Below, one piece after another: positions 1 to 7,935 of a stretch of 64,000 nucleotides of DNA. The position numbers were made by a program, and so were the translations under genes. A model generated the notes under the pieces. It saw only the letters and a list, made by a program, of their open reading frames with translations. It made no database searches and was not told the origin of the DNA. The DNA lies in the NCBI RefSeq assembly GCF_030657335.1, contig NZ_CP131039.1, positions 1,938,501 through 2,002,500 of the forward strand, in the 5' to 3' direction. This stretch comes from Croceibacterium aestuarii (GTDB lineage Bacteria > Pseudomonadota > Alphaproteobacteria > Sphingomonadales > Sphingomonadaceae). The first letter of the stretch is position 1. The number at the start of each line of letters is the position of its first letter.

Positions 1-559
1 CGGTCTGATCGAGCCCGCCGCCGTGAGAGCCGAGGCCGATGCCATAGCCGACTCGGTCGATCGAAGCCTGTCCTTCGACATGGCGCTGCGCACCGCTGCC
101 GCTGAGACGGAATTCAACGTCCTGCGCCATGCTCATGCCGTGGAGCGAGAGAGTGCCGTGGGCGACGAAGCGCCCGTCGGGCAGGCTCTCGACGTTGTCG
201 CTGGAGAAGGTCGCGGTCGGGTGCGAAGCGGTACCGAAGAACTCGTCGTCCTGCAGCAGGCTATCCTTGAAGCTCTCGCCCACCGAGGCGCTGGTCAGGT
301 CGACGTCTATCTTGATGGCCGCGTCGCCCGGGGCGTCGGGGTTGAAGTTGATCGTCCCGCCCCACTTTGAGAAACCGCCGTTAATGTCGGTCCCGTCGTT
401 GGCGACCGCAAAGCCAAGCTCGCCGCCGGGCTGGATCGTCCAGGCCGGCGCGGTGCTGTCGGCAGCGACGGCGGTGGTGGAGCCGCCGAAGGCCACAAGC
501 CCACCGCCCGCCAAAAGGGCGGCTGCCAGGGTCGCTGTCTTGATGCGGTACAATTTCAT
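1..559 (-). CDS. YceI family periplasmic protein (partial, 3' end outside window)
   Basis: The frame opens at the ATG at 559 and is still open at base 1, so 186 codons are visible and the C-terminus is missing. Residues 1-33 form a signal peptide (hydrophobic core after MKLYRIK, small residues up to AVAAD), so the protein should be periplasmic. The rest matches the YceI lipocalin-like barrel: AWTIQPGGELGFAV, KWGGTINFNPD, DVDLTSASVGES and SLHGMSM. YceI barrels are known to bind isoprenoid lipids such as quinones. The neighbouring gene carries the same domain fused to cytochrome b561, which suggests paralogues acting in the same periplasmic process. The family call is firm; the ligand is not known. 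Confidence 0.9.
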   Translation of the reverse strand, partial: MKLYRIKTATLAAALLAGGGLVAFGGSTTAVAADSTAPAWTIQPGGELGFAVANDGTDINGGFSKWGGTINFNPDAPGDAAIKIDVDLTSASVGESFKDSLLQDDEFFGTASHPTATFSSDNVESLPDGRFVAHGTLSLHGMSMAQDVEFRLSGSGAQRHVEGQASIDRVGYGIGLGSHGGGLDQT

Positions 560-631
560 CTCGATCCTCTCCGAAATCCTTGCGCGGGCTATAACCGGGC
601 CAAGGCGCTCTGTCATGGTGCCGGCGTTCGC

Positions 632-1870
632 CTAGTTCCTTGTCGCATTGAAACTGAACTCGACGTTGACCGTCGGCGATAGCGCCTCGGCCACTTCGCC
701 CGATCCGATTCCGAATATCGTCCGATCAAGCGAAGTGGTGCCGGTGACGCTCTTCGTCTGTGCGTTTCCCTGCAGCTTGAAAGTGAGGGGTACCGACTTG
801 GTCTGCCCCTTCAGCGACAGGCGGCCCTGCGCCTTGAAGGTGCCTGGCCCGGTCGCTTGCACCGAGGTGCTTCGCCAGGTGGCCGTGCCGGCAGGGCCGA
901 GAAAATCGGCTTGCCGCAGCATCGAATCCTGGGTCGGGTCCGCGACCGTCGCACTCGCCAGGTCGACCTCGATGCGAATCTCGGCAGTGGCCGGGTCGCC
1001 AGGATCGAAGGCAATCGCGCCGCTCCAGCGATCGAAACGCCCGGCGATGCGATCGTCTCCGTTGAGGACCGAGAAACGCAGGCTGCCGCCCGGGGCTATC
1101 GTCCATACCGGTGGGGCGGCAGGCTCGTTCGCCGGAGTCTCGGTCGCAGCCACGTCCGGCGGCTCTGCGCTCTCGGTGGCGAGCGGACTCGGGGTGGCGG
1201 ACGGTGTCGGTGTAGCGGGCGGGGCTGCGCTATCGACCGGTGCCTCGCTGGCAACCCCGTCCTTCTCCGGCTGCGGCGCCGACAGCGCGAAGGGGAGCAT
1301 GAAAAGCAGCGCCGCAAGGCCCAGCAACCCCAGTGCTGCCATCGAAGATCCGCCGGGCGCCATCCGGCCAAGCGTTTCATCGTGGAGCAGCAATTGGTGA
1401 CGCAAGGCGCCGGCGATGTGCAGCGCGACGAGTGCGGCACCAGCCCAGGCAAGCACTGTGTGAAGCTGCTCGGCAGGTTCGAACGCGCCGTGGGGGAGGG
1501 GCAAGTGCGGCCAGCCGATCTTGCCGAACAGCACGGTCGGCACTTCGACCGGCGCGGTCGACACGAGCGCCCAGCCCGAGAGCGGAGCAAGCAGCATGAA
1601 AACATAGAGGCCGCCGTGAACCGTCTTTGCCAGCGTCGTCTGCCAGCCGGTATCGAGCGCCGGCGGCGGCGTGCGTAGCAACCGCCAGGCAATTCGGCAG
1701 ACGGTGAGCAGCAGCACGGTGATACCGACCGACTTGTGCAGCTGAATCAGGGCAAAGCCTTTCGTCCCTTCGGGCATGGCAAAGCCGAGTCCGATCTGAA
1801 ACGAGAGGGTGATCGCAAGGAGCCAGTGCAACCAGATGGCAACTGCGCTGTACCGGGTTGCAATCTGCAT
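632..1870 (-). CDS. cytochrome b561 fused to a YceI domain
   Basis: This 412-residue protein has two parts. Residues 1-185 are a four-helix b561-type membrane domain with candidate haem histidines in IWLHWLLAI, LHKSVGI, VHGGLYVFML and the C-terminal AGALRHQLLLHD helix. One further hydrophobic segment (about 195-215) leads into a Pro/Thr/Ala-rich linker (about 220-255), then a YceI barrel begins at PVWTIAPGGSLRF. The linker resembles a periplasmic tether holding the barrel close to the haem domain. Cytochrome b561 passes electrons across the membrane and YceI binds quinone-like lipids, so the fusion could move electrons to or from a bound isoprenoid; this is inference. It starts at ATG 1870 and ends 72 bases before the start of the free-standing YceI gene, consistent with one transcript. 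Confidence 0.9.
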   Translation of the reverse strand: MQIATRYSAVAIWLHWLLAITLSFQIGLGFAMPEGTKGFALIQLHKSVGITVLLLTVCRIAWRLLRTPPPALDTGWQTTLAKTVHGGLYVFMLLAPLSGWALVSTAPVEVPTVLFGKIGWPHLPLPHGAFEPAEQLHTVLAWAGAALVALHIAGALRHQLLLHDETLGRMAPGGSSMAALGLLGLAALLFMLPFALSAPQPEKDGVASEAPVDSAAPPATPTPSATPSPLATESAEPPDVAATETPANEPAAPPVWTIAPGGSLRFSVLNGDDRIAGRFDRWSGAIAFDPGDPATAEIRIEVDLASATVADPTQDSMLRQADFLGPAGTATWRSTSVQATGPGTFKAQGRLSLKGQTKSVPLTFKLQGNAQTKSVTGTTSLDRTIFGIGSGEVAEALSPTVNVEFSFNATRN

Positions 1871-1955
1871 GACGATCCTATTTTGCCGGAATCAATTAGG
1901 TTGCCATTATGCCGATCGGCGCAGAATTGAAAGCCTCCGCCTGTGCAACGGCCTG

Positions 1956-4247
1956 TTATGCGTCGGGGATGTTGGCGCGCAATTCTTCGAGCCAGACGTC
2001 GGCAACCGCGTCGCTCGGGGCGCGCCAGTCGCCGCGCGGGCTCAGCGCGCCGCCGCTGCTCACCTTGGGGCCGTTGGGGAGGGCGCTGCGCTTGAACTGA
2101 CTGAAGCCGAAGAAGCGGCGCAGGAACTTCTCCAGCCACAGCGTGATGGCGGCGAGGTCGTACTCGTTCTTCATCGCCTGCGGGAACATCGCTGGCCACA
2201 GCCCGCGCTTCGCGTCGCGCCAGGCGTGCCAGGCGAGGAACGCGACCTTCGAAGGCCGCTGACCGAAGCGTACGACGTGGTGGACGAAGAAGTCGTTGAG
2301 TTCGTAGGGGCCGATGATCGCTTGGGTGCTTTGCAGTTGCTCGTCTTCGCCGGTGGGTACCAGCTCGGGGCTGATTTCGGTGGACAGGATCGCCTCGAGC
2401 ACCGCATCCGTCGCGGGATCGAACTGGTCGGTGCGCGTGCACCAGCGGATCAGGTATTGGATCAGGGTCTTGGGCACGCCGGCATTGACGGCATAATGGC
2501 TCATCTGATCGCCGACGCCGTAAGTGCACCAGCCCAGCGCGAGTTCGGATAGGTCGCCAGTGCCGATGACGAAGCCGTGGTGCTGCCCGGCGAGACGGAA
2601 CAGATAATCGGTGCGCAAGCCCGCCTGCACGTTCTCGAAGGTGACGTCGTAAACCGCTTCTCCGCGCCCATAGGGATGGCCGATGTCCTTGAGCATCTTT
2701 TCCGCCGCGGGGCGGATATCGATTTCCTCGGCCACGATGCCCATTGCGTCCATCAGTTTCCAGGCATTGGACTTGGTGCCCGCGGAGGTGCCGAACCCCG
2801 GCATGGTATAGCCGCGAATGGTCGTGCGCGGGATGTCGAGCCGGTCGCAGACCTTGGCGGCCACGATGAGCGCGTGGGTGGAATCGAGCCCACCCGACAC
2901 GCCGATTATCATGCTGTCGCCGCCGGTCTGCTCGAAGCGCCGCATCAGGCCGTCGACCTGGATATTGAACGCCTCGTAGCAATCGTCGTCGAGCTTGGCT
3001 GCGCGGTTGGGGACGAACGGAAAGCGCCGGATCGGGCGGGCAAGACCGATGTCGCCCGTGGCGGGCGCATGGTCGAATTCGACAATCCGGAAGCTGCCCT
3101 CGGGCCGCCCCGCTTCTACGGCGGCATCGTTGAAGGTCTGCCACCGCATCCGATCGGAGAGAATGCGGTCGGTATCGACGTCGGCGACGCACAGCTCGGG
3201 GCGCAGCTCGAAACGTTCGCTCTCGGCCAGCAGGTCGCCGAGTTCGAAGATCATGCCCTGTCCGTCCCACGCCAGGTCGGTCGTGCTCTCGCCGTGGCCT
3301 GCGGCGGAATAGACGTAAGCGCTGGCGGTTCGCGCCGATTGCGCGCGGCACAGCATGTGCCGCTCGTCGGACTTGCCGATGACGATATTGGACGCCGAAA
3401 GGTTGACGAGAATTGTCGCTCCGGCCAGCGCACCGGCGGTCGACGGCGGGTTGGGCGCCCAGAAGTCCTCGCAGATTTCGGCGAAGACCCGGAAACCGGG
3501 CAGGCGGCTCGAGGCGAAGATCAGGTCGACGCCGAACGGCACCTCGGTCGCGGCGACGGCGATCGTCTTGCCGCGAATTCCGCGGCCGTGGGCGAACCAG
3601 CGCTTCTCGTAAAACTCGCGGTAATTAGGCAGGTAGCTCTTGGGTACGGCGCCGAGCAGGCGCCCGTCGGCAATTGCCAGGGCGCAGTTATAGAGGCGCC
3701 CTTCGTGGCGCAGCGGCGCGCCGATCAGCGAAACCGGGGAGAGGCCCTTGCTCGCCCGCACCACAGCGATCACGGCATGCTCCACGGCATCGAGCAACGC
3801 ATCCTGCATCACCAGGTCGTCGAGCGCGTAGGACGACAGGCACATCTCGGGATAGACCAGCAAGTCGACGTGGGCGGCGTGGGCGCGCTGCAATTCGTCG
3901 ATGATGCCGTCGCGGTTGTAGGCCACGTCGGCGGTGCGTACCCGCGGCGTGCTGGTGGCGACGCGGATGAAACCGTGGCGGTGCATGTCGTAGAACGGGT
4001 GTGCGCTCGCCGCCTCGCCCTTGCCCTTGGCGGGTTCGAGCCAGTCGCCTATCTCGCAAACGCCGAGATCGGCGAGGCGCTTCTGGATACTTGCTCCTGG
4101 TATTTTTCCCTGAGTCTCCCAGCCATAGACCGTGCGGCTCGGCCAGGGCTGCGGCGCTCCGAATTTCTGCCCGAATTCCGCGGCGGTAAGCGGGGGTCTC
4201 TGACGCTCGCGCCAAGCGCGTATCTTTTCTCCGGCTCGATGCATCAT
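1956..4247 (-). CDS. nadE: Glutamine-dependent NAD+ synthase with N-terminal helix-turn-helix domain
   Basis: It converts nicotinic acid adenine dinucleotide to NAD+ using ammonia from glutamine. Of 763 residues, about 91-370 are a nitrilase-type glutaminase with the triad E134 (YPEMCLSS), K203 (VPKSYLP) and C259 (EICEDFW). About 400-740 are the synthetase with the P-loop SGGLDS at 451-456. Unusually, residues 5-75 resemble an XRE-type DNA-binding domain (GEKIRAWRER, LTAAEFGQKFG, SRTVYGWETQGKIP). The usual NadE beginning, HPFYDMHRHGF, follows at residues 83-93 without a break. The only internal ATG (residue 88, base 3986) lies inside that conserved motif and has no clear ribosome site, so I keep the start at 4247. 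The stop of the PncC-type gene lies 39 bases upstream, so both NAD genes are probably co-transcribed. Confidence 0.92.
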   Translation of the reverse strand: MMHRAGEKIRAWRERQRPPLTAAEFGQKFGAPQPWPSRTVYGWETQGKIPGASIQKRLADLGVCEIGDWLEPAKGKGEAASAHPFYDMHRHGFIRVATSTPRVRTADVAYNRDGIIDELQRAHAAHVDLLVYPEMCLSSYALDDLVMQDALLDAVEHAVIAVVRASKGLSPVSLIGAPLRHEGRLYNCALAIADGRLLGAVPKSYLPNYREFYEKRWFAHGRGIRGKTIAVAATEVPFGVDLIFASSRLPGFRVFAEICEDFWAPNPPSTAGALAGATILVNLSASNIVIGKSDERHMLCRAQSARTASAYVYSAAGHGESTTDLAWDGQGMIFELGDLLAESERFELRPELCVADVDTDRILSDRMRWQTFNDAAVEAGRPEGSFRIVEFDHAPATGDIGLARPIRRFPFVPNRAAKLDDDCYEAFNIQVDGLMRRFEQTGGDSMIIGVSGGLDSTHALIVAAKVCDRLDIPRTTIRGYTMPGFGTSAGTKSNAWKLMDAMGIVAEEIDIRPAAEKMLKDIGHPYGRGEAVYDVTFENVQAGLRTDYLFRLAGQHHGFVIGTGDLSELALGWCTYGVGDQMSHYAVNAGVPKTLIQYLIRWCTRTDQFDPATDAVLEAILSTEISPELVPTGEDEQLQSTQAIIGPYELNDFFVHHVVRFGQRPSKVAFLAWHAWRDAKRGLWPAMFPQAMKNEYDLAAITLWLEKFLRRFFGFSQFKRSALPNGPKVSSGGALSPRGDWRAPSDAVADVWLEELRANIPDA

Positions 4248-4286
4248 GCCCGAGTATCCTCAAAGGATACCAATGACAAGGCGCTA

Positions 4287-4796
4287 TTACTCATCGAGCG
4301 CGGCTTCGATCATCTCGAGGGCCACCTCGAGCGCCGCTATACGTACCCCATCGCGGCCGATCTCGCCGAAATGCTCCTCGCGGTGGGCGCAGGTGCCATC
4401 CTTCCGCGCGCAGGCGAAGTGCACGAGGCCTTCTTCGTCATCCTCCGCGCCAGGGCCGGCGAAGCCGGTTATCGATAGCGCGATGTCCGCATCGGATCTC
4501 TGCAACGCGCCGCACACCATCTCAATCGCCACCTCCTTGCTGACACCGCGGCAACTTTCGACTTTCTCGCGCCGGAGCCCCAACAAATCGCATTTCGACG
4601 CCACCGAATAAGTGACGAACCCCCGGTCGAAAACGTGACCGCGACCTCGCACATCGGTGAGCAGGGCGGCAAGTAGGCCTCCGGTGCAGCTCTCCGCCGT
4701 GGCGAGCTTGGCTTGTGCTGCGTCGGCACGGTCGAGCACGGCGTGCGCGCGCTCCTGAACCTCTCTCGGCAAAACGGCATCTAGCGTTTCAGTCAT
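4287..4796 (-). CDS. pncC: CinA C-terminal domain / nicotinamide-nucleotide amidohydrolase
   Basis: This 169-residue protein is a stand-alone CinA C-terminal domain. The family's best known activity is deamidating NMN to nicotinic acid mononucleotide, a pyridine-nucleotide salvage step. Diagnostic segments are ATAESCTGGLLAALLT near residue 34, FVTYSVASKCDLLG and LSITGFAGPGAEDDEEG. The frame is open further upstream, but MTETLDAVLP at 4796 is the natural beginning of the domain and I chose it. It lies upstream of nadE on the same strand, which fits a two-gene NAD-salvage unit. A GGAAC-N17-TGTT sequence, resembling an EcfG general-stress promoter, lies at 4822-4847. Confidence 0.85.
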   Translation of the reverse strand: MTETLDAVLPREVQERAHAVLDRADAAQAKLATAESCTGGLLAALLTDVRGRGHVFDRGFVTYSVASKCDLLGLRREKVESCRGVSKEVAIEMVCGALQRSDADIALSITGFAGPGAEDDEEGLVHFACARKDGTCAHREEHFGEIGRDGVRIAALEVALEMIEAALDE

Positions 4797-4821
4797 CCAA
4801 ACCTCGCTATGGCTCACTGCG

Positions 4822-4847
4822 AACACCGCAAGGTGCGCTGCGGTTCC
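4822..4847 (-). promoter_or_regulatory. EcfG-type (general stress sigma factor) promoter candidate upstream of pncC
   Basis: Read on the minus strand there is GGAAC (4847-4843), a 17-base spacer and TGTT (4825-4822). The alphaproteobacterial EcfG consensus is GGAAC-N16/17-cGTT, with the first base of the -10 the least conserved. The -10 lies 25 bases before the pncC ATG at 4796, a suitable leader length. No other copy of GGAAC is present in this intergenic space. This is a pattern match by eye only. Confidence 0.45.
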
Positions 4848-4911
4848 GTGAGCGGGATGAACGATTTCGTCGTTGCTGCATTGATGGAGCACCCGTTCGA
4901 AGGAGGCAGCA

Positions 4912-5427
4912 ATGCTGGGTAAGGCGCAGCAGGGCGACGGACCTTACGTCAAGTTCATGGCCATGATCGGCACATCCACTGCGGTGATGTTCGTGCTGAT
5001 GTATCTCAACACCTACAGCATCGATCACGTGTTCTGGAGTGAGACGCGCTTCTGGATGGCCTTCGTGATGGGCGCCGCGATGATGGTGGTCATGCTCCTC
5101 TTCATGTGGGGCATGTACAAGAGCACGACCAAGAACGTGATCATCCTCGGCGTGGCTGCCGTCGTCTTCGCGCTCGCGCTCTGGCTGGTCCGCAGCCAGT
5201 CCACCGTCGACGATACCGAGTACATGCGAGCGATGATCCCGCACCATTCGATCGCCATCATGACCAGCGAGCGGGCGCATATTCGCGACCCTCGGGTGCG
5301 TGAGCTGGCCAAGGGAATCATTGTCGCGCAGCGGCGCGAAATCGCGGAGATGAAGTACCTCATCGAAGACATCGACAAGAACGGCGTGCGGGCGAGCGAG
5401 CACATGCCGCGGGAGGCAGCGCAATGA
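4912..5427 (+). CDS. DUF305-type membrane protein
   Basis: A 171-residue inner-membrane protein with three predicted helices (about residues 14-36, 43-66 and 72-91), then a cytoplasm-distal helical domain of the DUF305 type. The domain core is EYMRAMIPHHSIAIMTSERA with the following RVRELAKGIIVAQRREIAEM. DUF305 proteins are four-helix ferritin-like folds often found with copper-handling genes, and the HH pair is a plausible metal site. The start follows GAAGGAGG (4900-4907). The stop overlaps the next start as ATGA at 5424, so translation is coupled to a lipoprotein gene. The function is not established. Confidence 0.85.
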   Translation: MLGKAQQGDGPYVKFMAMIGTSTAVMFVLMYLNTYSIDHVFWSETRFWMAFVMGAAMMVVMLLFMWGMYKSTTKNVIILGVAAVVFALALWLVRSQSTVDDTEYMRAMIPHHSIAIMTSERAHIRDPRVRELAKGIIVAQRREIAEMKYLIEDIDKNGVRASEHMPREAAQ

Positions 5428-5915
5428 GGTATCTCGCTATCCTTGTCGCACCGCTGGCCCTGGCGGGCTGCAACCAGAACACGTCGGCCGGGGCCGACCG
5501 CGAGGCGCAGGTCGATCCGGCGCCGACTCCGGCGCCGCAGGTCAGCGCCGCGCAGGCACTATCGGGCATTGCGACCGAGGCGGTCGCGGTCGAGACGATG
5601 ACCGATGCGGACATCGCCGCGCTTGGTCAGCGCGCGGGCAAATGCCGCATCGTGTTGACCGAGGTCGCCAAGCCCTCGCTATCGTTCGAACCGGGCATCC
5701 GGGCGACGATCAAGCTCAACGGCAAGCTCGTCACACTGCCGTCCAGCGGAGCGTCCAGCTATGCGGATGGCGGGCTGGAGGTACGTCTCCGACCGGTCGA
5801 CGAGGAGGGCGATGCCGGACTTCCGGCCGAGGAGATGATCGTCCTGCTGCCAGGCGCGAAGGATGAACTGGGCTATCGCGGGTATCGGCAGTGCCTCCCG
5901 AGGAAAGCAAGCTGA
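5424..5915 (+). CDS. Small lipoprotein of unknown function
   Basis: A 163-residue lipoprotein: the signal peptide ends in the lipobox LAGC with the acylated cysteine at residue 16. A proline-rich segment (DPAPTPAPQ) follows, and then a compact domain with RAGKCRIVLTEVAKPSL and two more cysteines (KCRIV and YRQCLPR near the end) that could form a disulfide. I do not recognise the family. It sits between the DUF305 protein and a cytochrome c, overlapping both by start/stop fusion (ATGA at 5424, TGATG at 5913-5917), so the three products are probably made in fixed proportion and work together in the envelope. Confidence 0.8.
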   Translation: MRYLAILVAPLALAGCNQNTSAGADREAQVDPAPTPAPQVSAAQALSGIATEAVAVETMTDADIAALGQRAGKCRIVLTEVAKPSLSFEPGIRATIKLNGKLVTLPSSGASSYADGGLEVRLRPVDEEGDAGLPAEEMIVLLPGAKDELGYRGYRQCLPRKAS

Positions 5916-6487
5916 TGCGTTGGGCATCCTTTGTCGCCGGAATAGCAGCAACGATCGCCGTGATTTTGATCGTGAGCCTCGTCGTGGTCCTGGCCGGCGG
6001 TTACAACATCGCCGCGACCGATCGCCACAGCCCGCTGGTTGCTTGGGCGCTGCACACCAACTTCGAGAACTCGGTCAAATCGCACGCCGGCGACATTGCG
6101 CCGCCGCAGTTCTCCGCCGCGATGATCGATGCCGGCGCACCGGAATACAAGGCGATGTGCGCCCGCTGTCATGGCGGGGTGGGCGAAAGCCGCGAAGACT
6201 GGGCGGAAGGCATGCTGCCCAAGCCGCCGGCGCTTGCCAGGGCGGCCGATGAGTGGAGCCACGCGGAAATATTTTGGCTGGTCAAACACGGCGCCAAGAT
6301 GACCGCGATGCCGGCCTTCGGCGACTCCCACGACGATCAAACCATCTGGAACATCGCCGCCTTCGTCAAAGCCCTGCCGACGATGTCTGCTGCGCAATAC
6401 GCGGCCTATTCGACCGAGCACGGGGAGGAGAAGGAACGCGGCGAGGCGCATGCGCATGCCGAGGCCCCTTCGCCGCAGGCGGACTGA
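5915..6487 (+). CDS. Membrane-anchored monohaem cytochrome c
   Basis: A 190-residue protein with one N-terminal anchor helix (about residues 4-30) and a single class I cytochrome c domain outside. The haem attachment site is CARCHGG and the likely axial methionine is in KMTAMPAFGDSH. A histidine- and acid-rich tail (EHGEEKERGEAHAHAEAP) could bind metal. A GTG further upstream (5891) is possible, but ATG 5915 overlaps the lipoprotein stop as TGATG and has GAGGAAAG just before it, so I use 5915. It probably carries electrons for whatever reaction the DUF305/lipoprotein pair performs, which cannot be told from sequence alone. Confidence 0.88.
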   Translation: MRWASFVAGIAATIAVILIVSLVVVLAGGYNIAATDRHSPLVAWALHTNFENSVKSHAGDIAPPQFSAAMIDAGAPEYKAMCARCHGGVGESREDWAEGMLPKPPALARAADEWSHAEIFWLVKHGAKMTAMPAFGDSHDDQTIWNIAAFVKALPTMSAAQYAAYSTEHGEEKERGEAHAHAEAPSPQAD

Positions 6488-6594
6488 CAGCTCCGCGAAA
6501 ATCCAACCTGGCAAAAAAACGCTTTCCTGCAGGTGTGTGCAAATAGATTTCTGCAACCTCTCCTGCCTGCCGCGACAGCTGTACCAGATACGCG

Positions 6595-7806
6595 CTATTC
6601 GGCCGCGACCGCCGTATAGCCGATCGGCAACTCGGCGCGGATCGCCGCCTTGCCTAGGTCGAGGCCATAGAGTTTGGCCGCATTGCCGCCGACCATCTTG
6701 CGGACCTTCTCAGGGTCCATGTGGCCCATCGTCTCGCCGATGGTGCGCACCGAGTTGGGCCAGATCGAATCCGGGTGCGGATAATCGCTTGCCCAGAGCA
6801 GGTTATCCGGGCCCCAGAAGTCGGTCAGCGCCATCGTCGTCGGGCTTTGCTGGAATGTGCCGTAGACCTGCCGCTTGAACACTTGGCTGGGCTTCATCTT
6901 GTGCGGGATGCCGCCCTTGTCGTCCCAGTAGTCGGCGCATTCCCACAGCCGCCAGTGGCGATAGTCGAGTTCTTCGACCACCCACGGCACCCAGCCGGCG
7001 CCGCATTCGGCGATAACGATCTTCAGCTTCGGATGCCGCTCCAGGATGCCCCAGGCGAACAGGTCGACGAAGGGGTCGAGGAACTGCTCGATGAACATCT
7101 TGGCGTGGAGGAAGGTCGCCCCGGGCGAACCCTTGTACTTGTCGAACGCATCGCCCGCCTTGGGGAAGACGGTGACGTGGAAGCTGAGGACGATACCTGA
7201 CTGTTCGAGCAGGTCGAAGACCGGTTCCCACCGCTTGTCCTCGAGCCGCGGCTCGGCCACCGCGATCTGGATGTTGGCCTGGCGGCAGCCGCCTTTTTCG
7301 GCAAGGCGCCTGAGCTCGGCAAAGGCGGCTTCGGGATGCGGTGGGAGCACGGCGACGCCGATCAGCCGCTCGGGCGAGGCGACGCAAAAGTCTTCGTAGA
7401 GCCAGTCGTTGTAGGCGGCGTAGCACGCGGCCATGAACTCGGGGTCGTCGGTCTTGATCGAGGTCACCGGGCCGAAGATCACGTGACCCCAGACGTTGTC
7501 GCGGTCCATGTCTTCCAGGCGTAGCTTTGCATTGCCGGCGCGCAGCTCCGTGAGGTCTTCGATCCCGCCGCGGTCATAGGCGGTGTGTAGCGGCTTCGGG
7601 CCCTTGCCGAAGGGATTGCCCTTTTTGCCCGACCAGAACCCCCAGCGCTCGCCATCGGCCATCCACATCGCTGGGCCGTCGGCAGCCGAGACGACCTGAG
7701 GGGTGCGCTCGCCCCACTTGCTCGCCATCCGCTTCTGCCAGACATCGGCGGGCAGCATATTGAGGTCGAGGTGGTCGTCGCAGCTGACGAGGGCGGCTTC
7801 GATCAT
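6595..7806 (-). CDS. Amidohydrolase family protein (PF04909 type)
   Basis: A 403-residue TIM-barrel metal-dependent hydrolase or decarboxylase of the amidohydrolase 2 family. Family landmarks are an N-terminal DDHLDL metal motif, SFHVTVFPK in the barrel centre, and WASDYPHPDSIWPNS near the end, where the aspartate is a usual catalytic metal ligand. Members act on aromatic acids and other carboxylated rings, but the substrate cannot be predicted here. The start ATG 7806 is preceded by GGAG. It is transcribed alone: the plus-strand cytochrome gene ends 107 bases beyond its 3' end, and a terminator for the neighbouring gene lies upstream. Confidence 0.82.
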   Translation of the reverse strand: MIEAALVSCDDHLDLNMLPADVWQKRMASKWGERTPQVVSAADGPAMWMADGERWGFWSGKKGNPFGKGPKPLHTAYDRGGIEDLTELRAGNAKLRLEDMDRDNVWGHVIFGPVTSIKTDDPEFMAACYAAYNDWLYEDFCVASPERLIGVAVLPPHPEAAFAELRRLAEKGGCRQANIQIAVAEPRLEDKRWEPVFDLLEQSGIVLSFHVTVFPKAGDAFDKYKGSPGATFLHAKMFIEQFLDPFVDLFAWGILERHPKLKIVIAECGAGWVPWVVEELDYRHWRLWECADYWDDKGGIPHKMKPSQVFKRQVYGTFQQSPTTMALTDFWGPDNLLWASDYPHPDSIWPNSVRTIGETMGHMDPEKVRKMVGGNAAKLYGLDLGKAAIRAELPIGYTAVAAE

Positions 7807-7871
7807 GGAGCTCTCCGCAGGTACTTAGTTAGCTTTGCATACAAAATGACAGGTTCGCCGCGCATCGGCAA

Positions 7872-7914
7872 CGCAAAGAAAAGGGCCGCGCGGGGGACTG
7901 GTCCGCGCGGCCCT
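7872..7914 (-). terminator. Intrinsic terminator of the glycine-zipper gene
   Basis: A perfect 12-base inverted repeat (arms 7882-7893 and 7903-7914, AGGGCCGCGCGG) with a 9-base loop is followed on the minus strand by TTTCTTTG. It lies 21 bases past the stop of the gene ending at 7936 and isolates it from the downstream amidohydrolase. Confidence 0.85.
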
Positions 7915-7935
7915 GGTCTTTCACCGGGCGTTAGC

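Noticed and set aside
1747-3351. Alternative minus-strand frame of 534 codons across the b561 and nadE genes.
   Set aside because: It is an arginine-rich shifted frame with no domain; it overlaps two certain genes in another frame.
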